From assembly GCF_000633455.1 (NCBI RefSeq), contig NZ_AYMG01000007.1:85252-149251 (forward strand): a DNA stretch of 64,000 nucleotides, given 5' to 3'. Below the pieces are notes generated by a model, which saw nothing but the letters and a program-made list of their open reading frames with translations, was not told where the DNA came from and searched no databases. This DNA comes from Pedobacter jeongneungensis (GTDB lineage Bacteria > Bacteroidota > Bacteroidia > Sphingobacteriales > Sphingobacteriaceae). The position numbers were made by a program, and so were the translations under genes. This document shows, piece by piece, positions 8,855-17,944 of the stretch (positions within the stretch are counted from its first letter, which is position 1; the number at the start of each line of letters is the position of its first letter).

Positions 8855-10936
8855 ATGAAAAAAGCACTGTTTTTCCTTCTGGTTCTACTCTCTACTTCTA
8901 ATATATTCGCACAATCTTTTAGCTTAAAATCTGTTTTATCATATCCTTTTCCTACACAACTAGTGGCATCGCCCATAGAAAATAAAATTGCCTGGGCAGC
9001 AAATGAACAAGGGAAAAGAAATATTTATGTAGCGCAGGCTCCAGATTATAAAGCGGTAAAAATTACAGATTATACTGAAGATGACGGGCAGGAATTAACC
9101 AGTTTATCTATTTCTCAGAATGGCAAATGGATTATATTTGTACGTGGCGGAGACCATGGCGGGAGGGATGGTGTTCCTGTTAATGCAAATTCATCTCCAA
9201 TTGCGCCTAAAGTGCAGGTGTTTAGCGTTCCTTTTGAAGGTGGTAAAGTAATTCTGTTGGGCGAAGGTGATAATCCCGTGATTTCGCCCAATAGCGATCA
9301 GGTTATTTTTGCTAAAAGTGGTCAGGTGATGATTAGTCCGGTTGATGGAATCTCAGCGGCTAAAAACCTGTTTTATGCCAAAGGAATAAACGGAGCCTAC
9401 AAATGGTCGCCTGACGGAAAAAAAATAGCTTTTATTTCAAACCGTAGCGATCACTCCTTTCTAGGGGTTTACACCGATCAGCAAACACCGGTTAAATGGT
9501 TATTGCCTTCTTTTTCTAAAGATAATATCCCGGTATGGTCGCCGGATGGAAATGATATTGCTTTTGTAAGAACGCCTGGCATCGGAGGTGAAACTGATTC
9601 CATCTTAACTAAAAAGCACCAACCATGGGCCATTTGGACAGTTAACGTAAATACCGGAACCGGAAAACAGATCTGGAAAGCTCCCGAAACATTACGCGGT
9701 TCATTCCCCACAATTGATGGTGGCGCAAACTTGTTATGGGCCGATGGAAAAATTGTTTTTACCTCTTATGAAGACGGCTGGCCGCACCTTTATGCCATCA
9801 ATCCGGATGGATCAAAGCGTTTGTTGCTTACCCAGGGTAATTTTGCTGTAGAGAATATTAAGTTAAGTACTGATAAAAAGACCCTGGTTTTTGCAGCCAA
9901 TGCAGGGAGCGATATAGATGATCTGGATAGGTGTCACGTTTATAAAGTTTCGGTAGATAAAGCCAATATGCAGGAATTAACTTCAGGAAAAGGCATAGAA
10001 GCTTACCCTGTTGTTGCAGGTGATAATCAAACTTTTTTCTGTTTAAGTTCAACTGCCGAAAGGCCACTTTTACCAGCTTTAATTAATAACAAAAAACTAA
10101 AACTGATCGGCGAATCGCTTATCCCTGAAGATTTTCCGTTAAAGGATATGGTTGTCCCTAAACATGTAAGCTTTAAAGCTGCTGATGGAAATACCGTTTA
10201 TGGTCAGTTGTTTTCACCAAAAAAAGCACTTAGAAACCACCCGGCAATTGTTTATGTGCACGGTGGACCGCAACGGCAGATGTTTTTAGGCTGGAACCCG
10301 ATGGATTATTACTCAATAGATTATGCTTTAAACCAATATTTGGTTAATCTGGGTTTTACAGTGTTATCGGTAAATTACCGATTGGGTATTGGTTATGGTT
10401 ACGAATTTCATAAACCCATACATGCCGGGGCACAGGGTGCATCAGAATATCAGGATATTAAAGCTGCCGGCGAATGGCTTGCTGCACAACCCAATATCAA
10501 CAAAGAAAAAATTGGTATTTACGGCGGTTCTTATGGCGGATATCTGACTGCATTGGCTCTTGGTAAGGATTCTAAACTATTTGCCGCCGGGGTAGACATT
10601 CATGGCGTAAATAACCGGTTTACAAATTTAGATCAGGAAGGGCGGAAACCTGCACCAGATGCAGCTCTTGCGGCAAAGGTAGCCGAAGAATCATCACCGG
10701 TTAGTTATGTAAATACATGGACTTCGCCCACATTGATTATCCATGCCGATGACGACCGGAACGTTGCCTTTAATCAAAGCGTCGATCTCGTTAAACGTTT
10801 TGAAGATAAGAAATTTGATTTTGAATTTCTGGCCATCCCGGATGATACCCATCACTGGATGAAATTTTCTAACGGTTTAAAGGTAAGCGAAGCGACCGCC
10901 GATTTTCTGAAAAGGAAATTGATGGATAAGAAGTAG
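8855..10936 (+). CDS. Secreted S9-family prolyl oligopeptidase / dipeptidyl peptidase
   Basis: A 693-residue serine peptidase with signal peptide 1-19 (ending IFAQ). Residues about 25-410 form a TolB/DPP-type beta-propeller with repeated SPDG-like blades (KWSPDGKKIAFISNRS, VWSPDGNDIAFVRT). Residues about 430-690 form the alpha/beta-hydrolase domain. The catalytic triad is readable: Ser559 in GGSYGGYL, Asp634 in HADDDRNV and His666 in DDTHHW. Family members release di- or oligopeptides from the N-terminus, often after proline or alanine. It is probably periplasmic or outer-membrane facing. Its position 109 bases after a SusC/SusD pair suggests it trims imported peptides. Convergent with the oligopeptide-binding lipoprotein gene at 11190. 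Confidence 0.93.
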   Translation: MKKALFFLLVLLSTSNIFAQSFSLKSVLSYPFPTQLVASPIENKIAWAANEQGKRNIYVAQAPDYKAVKITDYTEDDGQELTSLSISQNGKWIIFVRGGDHGGRDGVPVNANSSPIAPKVQVFSVPFEGGKVILLGEGDNPVISPNSDQVIFAKSGQVMISPVDGISAAKNLFYAKGINGAYKWSPDGKKIAFISNRSDHSFLGVYTDQQTPVKWLLPSFSKDNIPVWSPDGNDIAFVRTPGIGGETDSILTKKHQPWAIWTVNVNTGTGKQIWKAPETLRGSFPTIDGGANLLWADGKIVFTSYEDGWPHLYAINPDGSKRLLLTQGNFAVENIKLSTDKKTLVFAANAGSDIDDLDRCHVYKVSVDKANMQELTSGKGIEAYPVVAGDNQTFFCLSSTAERPLLPALINNKKLKLIGESLIPEDFPLKDMVVPKHVSFKAADGNTVYGQLFSPKKALRNHPAIVYVHGGPQRQMFLGWNPMDYYSIDYALNQYLVNLGFTVLSVNYRLGIGYGYEFHKPIHAGAQGASEYQDIKAAGEWLAAQPNINKEKIGIYGGSYGGYLTALALGKDSKLFAAGVDIHGVNNRFTNLDQEGRKPAPDAALAAKVAEESSPVSYVNTWTSPTLIIHADDDRNVAFNQSVDLVKRFEDKKFDFEFLAIPDDTHHWMKFSNGLKVSEATADFLKRKLMDKK

Positions 10937-11063
10937 GTTTTTGTGTTTTATTTAGGTTTAAAATAAGTAATGTCATCTTGAGCTTTTCGGAGGATAAGTT
11001 ACCTTGTTTAACAATTGAAAATCTTCGAATAGTTTACCATAGACCGATTCTAATAGAGGCTTC

Positions 11064-11150
11064 GTCATTCCCAACCCGATAGCTATCGGGTTGATTGGGA
11101 ATCGTAATGCAATAAGCTTTAAGATTCCCGCATGCGCGGGAATGACGCAT
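11064..11150. repeat. REP-like palindromes in convergent intergenic region
   Basis: Two dyads sit in the 250-base gap between convergent genes. A perfect 20-base palindrome at 11073-11092 has the arm AACCCGATAG, is nested inside ATTCCC/GGGAAT flanks, and belongs to the GATAGCTATC family seen also at 39727 and 57489. At 11124-11143 ATTCCCGC pairs with GCGGGAAT. Both are the kind of extragenic palindrome scattered through the genomes of many bacteria. Confidence 0.7.
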
Positions 11151-11189
11151 TGCTTTTAGGTATTCTTATTAGTAAATAATGTAATCTAA

Positions 11190-12824
11190 TTACCCTTTTT
11201 TAATCCTTTTTAAAATCATTAAGCTCAAGGGATTAAAAGAATAGCCCGAAATATTATTCTGTAGCATTACCACCGATTGATCATAAAACAAAGGTACAAC
11301 CGGCGAGTAATCCATCACCATCTGGTCCATTTTACGGTAGAGCTCAAAACGTTTATCATTATCGGTTTCATAATAGCTTTTCTCAAAGAGCTGATCAAAT
11401 TCCTTGTTGTAAAAGGCGGTATAATTTGGCCCGTAAGGTACTTTGTTTTTGGAGTAGAACATCGAGAGGAAATTTTCTCCGTCACCATAATCAGCCAGCC
11501 ATGAGCCACGGAAGAAATTTACATTGTTTTTCGACATTAAATCCCTTAAACTGGCACTTGGACTTACATCTATTTTTACCTTAATGCCTACCGCAGTTAG
11601 TTCGCCCTGAATAAATTCAATCAGATCTTTATAAGTAGTTGTGGTATTTAAGGTTACTTCTGGCATACCTTTGCCTTCAGGAAAGCCGGCTTCTGCCAGA
11701 AGTTTTGCAGCAAGTTTAGGATTATAGGCGTATCCATGCACCGCCAGGCTATCAAAACCTGGCATTCCCTTAGGGATAAAACCGGAGGTTGCGGCAACAC
11801 CAATTCCGTTTCTTAAGTATTTAATCAGCCGGTCGCGGTCTATAGCGTAATTGATCGCCTGTCTGACTTTCTTCTGTCTTAACGGCGATTTTTTAACAAT
11901 AGAAAGGTTTGTGTCCACCAATATACCAACATATTCTGTACACAAGTACGGGCTTTTGGTTAGCGTAAATTTCCTTTTATATTTTGAGGTCATTTTACCG
12001 CTTTTTGTCAGGATATCATCCCGATAACTCCCATCAACATTGTAATAAAAGTCCAGGTCTTTTTTCAGAAAACTCATAAAGCCGCTTTGTTTATCGGTTA
12101 TAAAAGTGGCTTTTACAGCGTCAAGATAAGGAAGTGCCTTTCCTTTAGCATCTTTTTCAAAATAATGAGGATTTTTTAACAAGACTAATATTTCACCCTC
12201 TTTCCAATATTTGAAGGTAAAAGGACCAGTTCCAATGGGATGGCTCCTGAAATCCTTGCCGTAATGCTCTACCACTTCTTTGGGTACTACTGAACAGTAT
12301 TGCGTAGTAAGCAGGCTCATAAAAGGTGGAAAAGGACGAACGAGTTTAATCTGGAAAGTGGAATCGTTCAGGGCTATGAAATTGTTTTTATCCTTCACCT
12401 TATCGCTAAAAATCCATCCACCAGATGAGGCTACTTTTGGATCGATCAACCGATAAAAACTATATACAAAATCGCTTGCAATTACTTTTCGGCCCTTCCC
12501 ATTTCTAAAAATAGGGTCGTCATGAAAATATACATCATTACGCAGCTTGAAGGTATAAGTAAGTGCATCATCCGAAACCTGCCAGTTTTTTGCAATACAG
12601 GGAATGGTTTGTAGTGATGAATCGATCTGTACCAGTCCGTTAAAAATCTGGTTGGTCATCCAAATCGCGTTCTGGTTGCGGGCAAAGGCCGGATCAATAG
12701 AGGTTAAACCCTGATCGAGGTTGATATTGAATACTTTTTTGTCTTTATGATCATTATTTTCTTTGCACGAAAAGACTAAGATGACACAAAAAATCCAAAA
12801 TATATACTTAAATGAGCCTCGCAT
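11190..12824 (-). CDS. ABC-type oligopeptide-binding lipoprotein (SBP family 5), orphan
   Basis: A 544-residue extracytoplasmic solute-binding protein of the DppA/OppA/NikA type. I place the start at 12824 (MRGSFKYIFWIF), which gives a clean lipoprotein signal with lipobox VFSC (Cys20). The longer open frame up to 13004 lacks protein-like content and would run through the divergent gene. Family features: TSIDPAFARNQNAIWMTNQIFNGLV near the mature N-terminus, then YTFKLRNDVYFHDDP, PIGTGPFTFKYWKEGE, RQAINYAIDRDRLIKYL and DYSPVVPLFYDQS at the C-terminal end. It should bind peptides or a related ligand at the membrane surface. No permease or ATPase gene is adjacent, so its transporter must be encoded elsewhere or it acts alone. 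Confidence 0.87.
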   Translation of the reverse strand: MRGSFKYIFWIFCVILVFSCKENNDHKDKKVFNINLDQGLTSIDPAFARNQNAIWMTNQIFNGLVQIDSSLQTIPCIAKNWQVSDDALTYTFKLRNDVYFHDDPIFRNGKGRKVIASDFVYSFYRLIDPKVASSGGWIFSDKVKDKNNFIALNDSTFQIKLVRPFPPFMSLLTTQYCSVVPKEVVEHYGKDFRSHPIGTGPFTFKYWKEGEILVLLKNPHYFEKDAKGKALPYLDAVKATFITDKQSGFMSFLKKDLDFYYNVDGSYRDDILTKSGKMTSKYKRKFTLTKSPYLCTEYVGILVDTNLSIVKKSPLRQKKVRQAINYAIDRDRLIKYLRNGIGVAATSGFIPKGMPGFDSLAVHGYAYNPKLAAKLLAEAGFPEGKGMPEVTLNTTTTYKDLIEFIQGELTAVGIKVKIDVSPSASLRDLMSKNNVNFFRGSWLADYGDGENFLSMFYSKNKVPYGPNYTAFYNKEFDQLFEKSYYETDNDKRFELYRKMDQMVMDYSPVVPLFYDQSVVMLQNNISGYSFNPLSLMILKRIKKG

Positions 12825-12838
12825 GCGATCAGGAATGT

Positions 12839-12846
12839 TATTTTTG
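12839..12846 (+). promoter_or_regulatory. Candidate -7 box TATTTTTG
   Basis: Exact match to the Bacteroidota TAnnTTTG element in the 46-base divergent gap, 25 bases upstream of the ATG at 12871. No clear TTTG is seen at the expected -33 position, so the call rests on the -7 box alone. Confidence 0.35.
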
Positions 12847-12870
12847 CACAAATTAATAAATTTAATGCAG

Positions 12871-13323
12871 ATGTCTTTTTTAAACGATTTATTTATTGGC
12901 CTTGATGCTGCCAAACAGGAAGAATTACAGGAACGTTTAGATTTAGTGGAGCACAAGATTAAATTTATGGATAAAATGCCTGTAGCTTGTGTGGATACCA
13001 GCAATAATCCGGGTTACTTTTTATCGGAGGAAATCGCGTTGGCAGGTGGCATGTTAGAAACCGATATGCTAAGCGCCGTTTTTGTGATTTATTATCAACA
13101 AGGCAAAACCCTGACTAATTTAATGCGCGAAGTACCTTCTGTATTAAATACCGATTGGCCAGCCGTAAAAAATAACCGTATCATTTTATTAAACGATGAT
13201 GTAGAACGCGAAAGAACTGCCGAAAATGCGGTTTCTTTAATAGAAGATATTGCCGAAATGCTGCACCCGGGTTCGTTTATTTTTGGCCACGAAGGCGATA
13301 AATGGATCAGGTTTGAGGTTTAA
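12871..13323 (+). CDS. Small substrate-binding-protein-like (TroA/BtuF fold C-lobe-like) protein
   Basis: About 150 residues if started at ATG 12871 (MSFLNDLFIGLDAAKQ). ATG 12865 is also possible; the open frame reaches back to 12763 but overlaps the divergent lipoprotein gene. The second half (PVACVDTSNNPGY, then WPAVKNNRIILLND and SLIEDIAEMLHPGSF) resembles the C-terminal lobe of ferric-siderophore or cobalamin binding proteins (pattern WPAVKNGRV then L-AEILHP). There is no signal peptide, so it would stay in the cytoplasm, and it is half the usual length. The role is unknown; the family name reflects fold resemblance only. Confidence 0.7.
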   Translation: MSFLNDLFIGLDAAKQEELQERLDLVEHKIKFMDKMPVACVDTSNNPGYFLSEEIALAGGMLETDMLSAVFVIYYQQGKTLTNLMREVPSVLNTDWPAVKNNRIILLNDDVERERTAENAVSLIEDIAEMLHPGSFIFGHEGDKWIRFEV

Positions 13324-13506
13324 GGGAGATATGAGAGGGGAGATGTGAGATTTGAGACTGGCGAAAAAACGAAGATTCAGTGCTTGCGCTAGTTAAAAAT
13401 GGCTTCAGCTGAATCCGCCTGATGGATTTGCAACTTTACAACATTCCAACCTTTAACTTTTACAACCTTCCAACCCTCAACCTTCCTGCCTTTCAAACCT
13501 CAACCC

Positions 13507-14844
13507 TCAAACCTCTCTAATCTGGTATTCTTCTATCTTCCTGTAAAGCGTAGTTAAACCAATCCCCAACAACCTCGAAGTTTCAGTTTTATTTCCCTTG
13601 GTGTGGATAAGTACTTTTTGAATATGCTGTTTTTCTATCTGTTGCAGGTTATAATCATTTTCAATCGGTGCAAACTCGAAAAACTCTGGTGGAAGGGCTG
13701 TTGCACTCAATGTATCACCATCTGATAAAATGACCAAACGCTCGATCACGTTTTTAAGCTCGCGGATATTTCCTTTCCAGCTGTGATCACTCAATATGGA
13801 CAAAATCTTATCGTCCATTTTTGGCGTTGAGCGGTTCACCTTCTCGGCAAATTCTTTCAGATAATGTTTCGCCAATGCGGGGATATCTGCTTTACGCTCC
13901 CGAAGCGGTGGCAGAATGATGGTAAAAACCGAAAGCCGGTAATAAAGATCCGACCTGAATTTCCCAGATGCTGCATCGGCTTTTAAATCTTTGTTTGTAG
14001 CTGCCAAAATCCGAACGTTTACCTGTTGGGTTAACGTATCGCCCACTTTTATAAAAGTCTGGCTTTCCAGTACCCGTAATAATTTGGCTTGTAAATCGAG
14101 GTTCATTTCGCCTATCTCATCCAGCAATAAGGTACCTCCGTTGGCTTCTTCCAATAATCCTTTTTTATCTTTATTGGCACCGGTAAATGCACCTGCTTTG
14201 TAACCGAATAATTCACTTTCCAGTAAATCGGGACTAAAACCGCTGCAGTTTAAGGCTACAAATGGCTTGGCTGCCCTTGGGCTTTCATAGTGGATGGATT
14301 GGGCAAAAACTTCTTTTCCGGTACCGGTTTCACCTAATAAGAGCACAGTAGTATCAGTTGCACTTACTTTTTTAGCCAGGTCAATCGCTTCTTTTAAGGC
14401 TTTTGATTGACCAATAATGGTTTCAAAACTGTGTTTTTTAGCGATCTTGTTTTCAAGGTCAGAAACCCTGCGCTGCAGGTTTGATTTGTCCATAGCCTTA
14501 TACAAAAGCGGAATAATCTTGTCATTATCATCACCCTTTACCAGGTAATCAAAACCACCGTTTTTAATCGCCAAAACGCCGTCGGCAATGGTTCCGTAGG
14601 CGGTAAGGTTAATAATTTCTACATAAGGCTTTATGGCTTTAATATCTTTAACCAAAGCAACGCCATTTACATCCGGCAGTTTTACATCACTGATGACAAG
14701 GCTTACATCATTATTTTTAAGTAATTTAAGTCCTTCTTTTCCGGTACCGGCCTGTAAGGTTTTAAAGCCTTCAAGTTCTATAATTCTGGAAAGTAAACTG
14801 CTGATTTTTTTTTCATCATCGATGATGAGTACCATGCCATTCAT
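13507..14844 (-). CDS. NtrC-family sigma-54-dependent response regulator
   Basis: A 445-residue three-domain activator. Receiver domain 1-120 with intact phosphorylation pocket: Asp9/Asp10, phosphoacceptor Asp53 (VISDVKLPDVNG), Thr81 and Lys103. AAA+ domain about 140-370 with Walker A GETGTGKE, the sigma-54 contact loop GAFTGA, Walker B GGTLLLDEIGEM and the WKGNIRELKNVIERL arginine-finger region. A Fis-type HTH lies at about 400-445 (NKTETSRLLGIGLTTLYRKIEEY). It should open sigma-54 promoters when phosphorylated. No histidine kinase gene adjoins it, so the signal is unknown. Confidence 0.95.
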   Translation of the reverse strand: MNGMVLIIDDEKKISSLLSRIIELEGFKTLQAGTGKEGLKLLKNNDVSLVISDVKLPDVNGVALVKDIKAIKPYVEIINLTAYGTIADGVLAIKNGGFDYLVKGDDNDKIIPLLYKAMDKSNLQRRVSDLENKIAKKHSFETIIGQSKALKEAIDLAKKVSATDTTVLLLGETGTGKEVFAQSIHYESPRAAKPFVALNCSGFSPDLLESELFGYKAGAFTGANKDKKGLLEEANGGTLLLDEIGEMNLDLQAKLLRVLESQTFIKVGDTLTQQVNVRILAATNKDLKADAASGKFRSDLYYRLSVFTIILPPLRERKADIPALAKHYLKEFAEKVNRSTPKMDDKILSILSDHSWKGNIRELKNVIERLVILSDGDTLSATALPPEFFEFAPIENDYNLQQIEKQHIQKVLIHTKGNKTETSRLLGIGLTTLYRKIEEYQIREV

Positions 14845-15018
14845 AGGTAAAAATTATGCTGCAATATTAAGGATAAAAATACCGAAACGTACTGTGGAGG
14901 ATCAAATTTGAATGAAAATGCTTTTGAGGTTAATTAGTTAACGGTAATGTGTAATTGTTAAATTGCTGGGGATTGTTACATTGCCAACTGCCGATTGAAA
15001 ACCACAAACTGTATATTA

Positions 15019-15240
15019 GGTTAACTGGTTAATTGTTTAATCGGTTAACTGGTTTGAATGTTGAACCTTTTTCTCGCTCAGCATCCTCATAGAAAAACGA
15101 AAGGGTAAGAAATAGTGGTCTGTGAGGACACAGACCACGGATCAGACTATGATTGTAAGCTCAAGATCCTTTCCTCGGTCTGTGTCCTCACAGAACGAAA
15201 TAATATAAAAAAACTAATGGTCTGTGAGTATATAGACCAT
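15019..15240. repeat. TTAAC-rich repeat and cluster of three GTGGTCTGTG-type hairpins
   Basis: In the 500-base gap before the deacetylase gene. 15019-15052 is rich in GGTTAAC/GTTAACTGG. At 15115-15138 the 10-base arm GTGGTCTGTG is followed by loop AGGA and its exact complement. At about 15177-15196 part of the same hairpin lies in inverted orientation (GGTCTGTGTCCTCACAG). At 15217-15240 a degenerate copy (ATGGTCT ... AGACCAT) follows. The same architecture with different stem bases occurs at 39914 and 40163. No gene is seen in 14845-15350. Confidence 0.65.
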
Positions 15241-15371
15241 GGATGGAGCTTTTGATTGTAGACTTATGACTATGGACTCAGGACTTCAGACTAAACTAAA
15301 TTGTACCTTTTTCGTTTCCGTAGCCTTAATTAAAAGCTTTTTGAGCATATTTGATGTGCAAAACAAATATC

Positions 15372-17840
15372 ATGCTTAAAAGATTAACTGCAATATTCAT
15401 ATTATGCTTTCCTGCAATATTTTGCGCTGCCCAACAGGTACGTCCGGCAAAATCTTCAGAGATTTATAGAGAACTTAAAACCTTAAAACACCTGCCAAAG
15501 GTTTTATATTTAGCAGCCCACCCCGATGATGAAAATACGGGTTTATTATCATGGTTGATCAACGATCAGAATGTAGAAACGGCATATTTATCGCTTACCA
15601 GGGGAGATGGCGGACAAAATCTTTTAGGTACCGAACAAGGTGCAGCCTTAGGCTTGATCAGAACACACGAACTTTTGGAAGCACGTAGATTAGATGGAGC
15701 ACAACAGTTTTTTACCAGGGCCATTGATTTTGGTTTTTCTAAAAATACCAATGATACCTTTAAACAGTGGGATGCCGATAGCATTACTGCTGATGTGGTT
15801 TGGGTGATCAGAAAATTCAGACCGGATGTGATCATCTGCCGTTTTCCGCCTACTGCTGCTGCAGGTCATGGTCAGCATGCTGCTTCTGCTGTTGTTGCTG
15901 AAAAAGCTTTTAAAGCAGCAGCTGATAAAAATATGTTTCCTAACCAACTTAAATACGTTTCGGTTTGGCAGCCAAAAAGATTATTGTGGAATACTTTTAG
16001 GTTTGGATCAGTAAATACCACGGCCGAAAATCAATTAAAAGTTACTGTTGGTCAATACGATGCGCAATTGGGCATGGGTTATGGCGAGCTGGCTGGTTTA
16101 AGCCGAAGCCTGCATAAAAGCCAGGGCGCAGGAACACAATCGGTAGCTGGTGTGCGCACTGAATATTTTACCAACATTTTGGGCGATCCTGCAAAGCGAA
16201 CCCTATTTGATGGATTAAACCTTAACTGGTCGGAAAAAGGAATTGGCGATATAGATGAATTGATTGATATTGTACTTTTATCTTTCAACTACAACCAACC
16301 CGATAAAAGTTTGCATGGACTGTTGATGTTGAGAAAGAAAATTGCCGAATTACAGGATGTTGCTTTAAGAAAAGATAAACTGGCGGCTATCGATAACATC
16401 ATTTTAAGTTGTGCGGGTTTTATGGGCGAAGTGGTAACCAACCAGCCCGAAGCCATCGCAGGCAATGGTTATAATTTCCGTTTAAATTTAATTTCGAGGT
16501 CGGCTACTCCTGTTACGGTTGAAAGTGTGAACTGGTTAAATCAAACGGATAACCTAAACAGAAACCTCGCTAACGACTCACTGATTACGATAGAACGTAA
16601 AATCCAGATTCCAGCTGATGCAGCACTTACCGAACCTTATTGGTTGGCCAAACCAGCAAAAGATGCTGCAACTTTCAGTGTTGCCAACGATACCTTAATC
16701 GGATTACCAGAAATGCAATCGCCAATTAATGTGATATTATCGCTGAAAATTGAAAATGAAAAATTTGAAGTCGGCTTACCATTATCTTATAAAAAATTAG
16801 ATCCTGTTAAAGGCGACGTGGTAGAAGCCCTGCGGATTATTCCACCACTTGATTTGAGTTTTGCTGAGCCTGTTTATTTTGCTAAAGAAAAAGAAGCGTT
16901 AAGTGTCACACTCCGTTTAAAAGCAAACAAAAATATCAACTATGGTAAGGTGAGTTTTAAGATCGGTAATCAGGTGATAAAAACCTTCCAGGGGATCAAT
17001 TTGCCAGAAAATACCATCACAACCAAAGATTTCCTGATTCCGGTTGAAGATCTGTCCAAAATAAAAACAAGTCAGAACAAGCTCGAAGCCATTTTCTCAT
17101 CAGAAGCGAACGAATATTCCAAAGGGCAGGTATTAATCCAATATGCACATTTACCAACATTGCAGTATTTTGTTCCGGCAACTACCTGGCTGATCAAAGG
17201 TGACGTGAAGGTATTGGCAAAAAAGATCGGATACATTGAAGGAGCAGGTGACTTAATCCCTGAATTTTTAAGACAGGCTGGTTTGCAGGTAGATGTACTT
17301 AGTGAAGCCGACATCCTGAATGCTGCAAAACTGGCCACTTACGATGCCGTGGTTACTGGTGTAAGGGTGGTCAATACCGAAAAAAGGATTAAAAACTGGC
17401 AAACGGCTTTGCGTAGTTATGTAGAAAATGGCGGAACCATTGTAATGCAATACAACACTACACAGGATATGGCTTTACAGGATTTCGGGATTTATCCATT
17501 TACCATTGGAGGTAAAAGGGTAACCGAAGAAAATGCCGAAGTTAAATTCTTAAACCCTACTCACAAACTGTTAAATTATCCGAATAAAATCACTGCCGAC
17601 GATTTTAAAGGCTGGGTGCAGGAACGTGGTGCTTATTTTCCTGATAAATGGGACACCAAATACGAACCTCTTTTCGAAATGAACGATACCGGCGAAGAAC
17701 CGCTTCAAGGCTCAACGCTTTATGCAAAATATGGTAAAGGGAATTTTATTTACACGCCTTTAGCCTTTTTCAGGCAATTACCTGCCGGAAATGTTGGTGC
17801 AGCTAGGTTATTCTTTAATTTTTTATCGGCTGGAAAGTGA
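15372..17840 (+). CDS. Secreted PIG-L (LmbE-like) family deacetylase with C-terminal ThuA/GATase-like domain
   Basis: I start at ATG 15372, giving about 822 residues and a good signal peptide (MLKRLTAIFILCFPAIFCAA); earlier TTG/ATG codons at 15351-15354 are possible. The PIG-L domain, about 35-260, has the zinc motif AAHPDDE and a downstream histidine pair in GHGQHAASAV. The family removes acetyl groups from N-acetylglucosamine-type substrates using a zinc-bound water. A middle region about 360-580 looks like beta-sandwich domains, and about 600-820 resembles a glutamine-amidotransferase/ThuA-like flavodoxin fold (YDAVVTGVRVVNTEKR, then YVENGGTIVMQYNTTQ). The stop overlaps the start of a 34-residue membrane protein by one base, followed by a symporter, so deacetylation and uptake are probably linked. 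Confidence 0.88.
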   Translation: MLKRLTAIFILCFPAIFCAAQQVRPAKSSEIYRELKTLKHLPKVLYLAAHPDDENTGLLSWLINDQNVETAYLSLTRGDGGQNLLGTEQGAALGLIRTHELLEARRLDGAQQFFTRAIDFGFSKNTNDTFKQWDADSITADVVWVIRKFRPDVIICRFPPTAAAGHGQHAASAVVAEKAFKAAADKNMFPNQLKYVSVWQPKRLLWNTFRFGSVNTTAENQLKVTVGQYDAQLGMGYGELAGLSRSLHKSQGAGTQSVAGVRTEYFTNILGDPAKRTLFDGLNLNWSEKGIGDIDELIDIVLLSFNYNQPDKSLHGLLMLRKKIAELQDVALRKDKLAAIDNIILSCAGFMGEVVTNQPEAIAGNGYNFRLNLISRSATPVTVESVNWLNQTDNLNRNLANDSLITIERKIQIPADAALTEPYWLAKPAKDAATFSVANDTLIGLPEMQSPINVILSLKIENEKFEVGLPLSYKKLDPVKGDVVEALRIIPPLDLSFAEPVYFAKEKEALSVTLRLKANKNINYGKVSFKIGNQVIKTFQGINLPENTITTKDFLIPVEDLSKIKTSQNKLEAIFSSEANEYSKGQVLIQYAHLPTLQYFVPATTWLIKGDVKVLAKKIGYIEGAGDLIPEFLRQAGLQVDVLSEADILNAAKLATYDAVVTGVRVVNTEKRIKNWQTALRSYVENGGTIVMQYNTTQDMALQDFGIYPFTIGGKRVTEENAEVKFLNPTHKLLNYPNKITADDFKGWVQERGAYFPDKWDTKYEPLFEMNDTGEEPLQGSTLYAKYGKGNFIYTPLAFFRQLPAGNVGAARLFFNFLSAGK

Positions 17841-17944
17841 TGAAAAATCAATTTAAAAACTGGAATACCTGGTATGTATTATTGGCCTTAGCGCTGGTAT
17901 TCCAGATTGTATTTTATTACCTGTTTACTAAATTCTGGGCATGA
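17840..17944 (+). CDS. 34-residue single-pass membrane protein, translationally coupled on both sides
   Basis: A 35-codon frame starting MKNQFKNWNTWYVLLALALV and ending FTKFWA. It overlaps the deacetylase stop by one base (TGATG) and the symporter start by four bases (ATGA), the usual geometry of translational coupling. Residues 12-30 form one hydrophobic helix rich in Leu, Val, Phe and Tyr, with Lys/Asn/Trp before it and Lys/Trp after it, suggesting the N-terminus is cytoplasmic. Position and shape suggest a small accessory subunit of the SSS symporter, comparable in kind to small subunits known for some other transporters, but no homology is claimed. It is below the length cut-off of most gene finders. 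Confidence 0.7.
   Translation: MKNQFKNWNTWYVLLALALVFQIVFYYLFTKFWA

Noticed and set aside
11190..13004. Longer start of the peptide-binding lipoprotein
   Set aside because: The first 60 residues are not protein-like, would overlap the divergent gene, and hide the lipoprotein signal starting at 12824.
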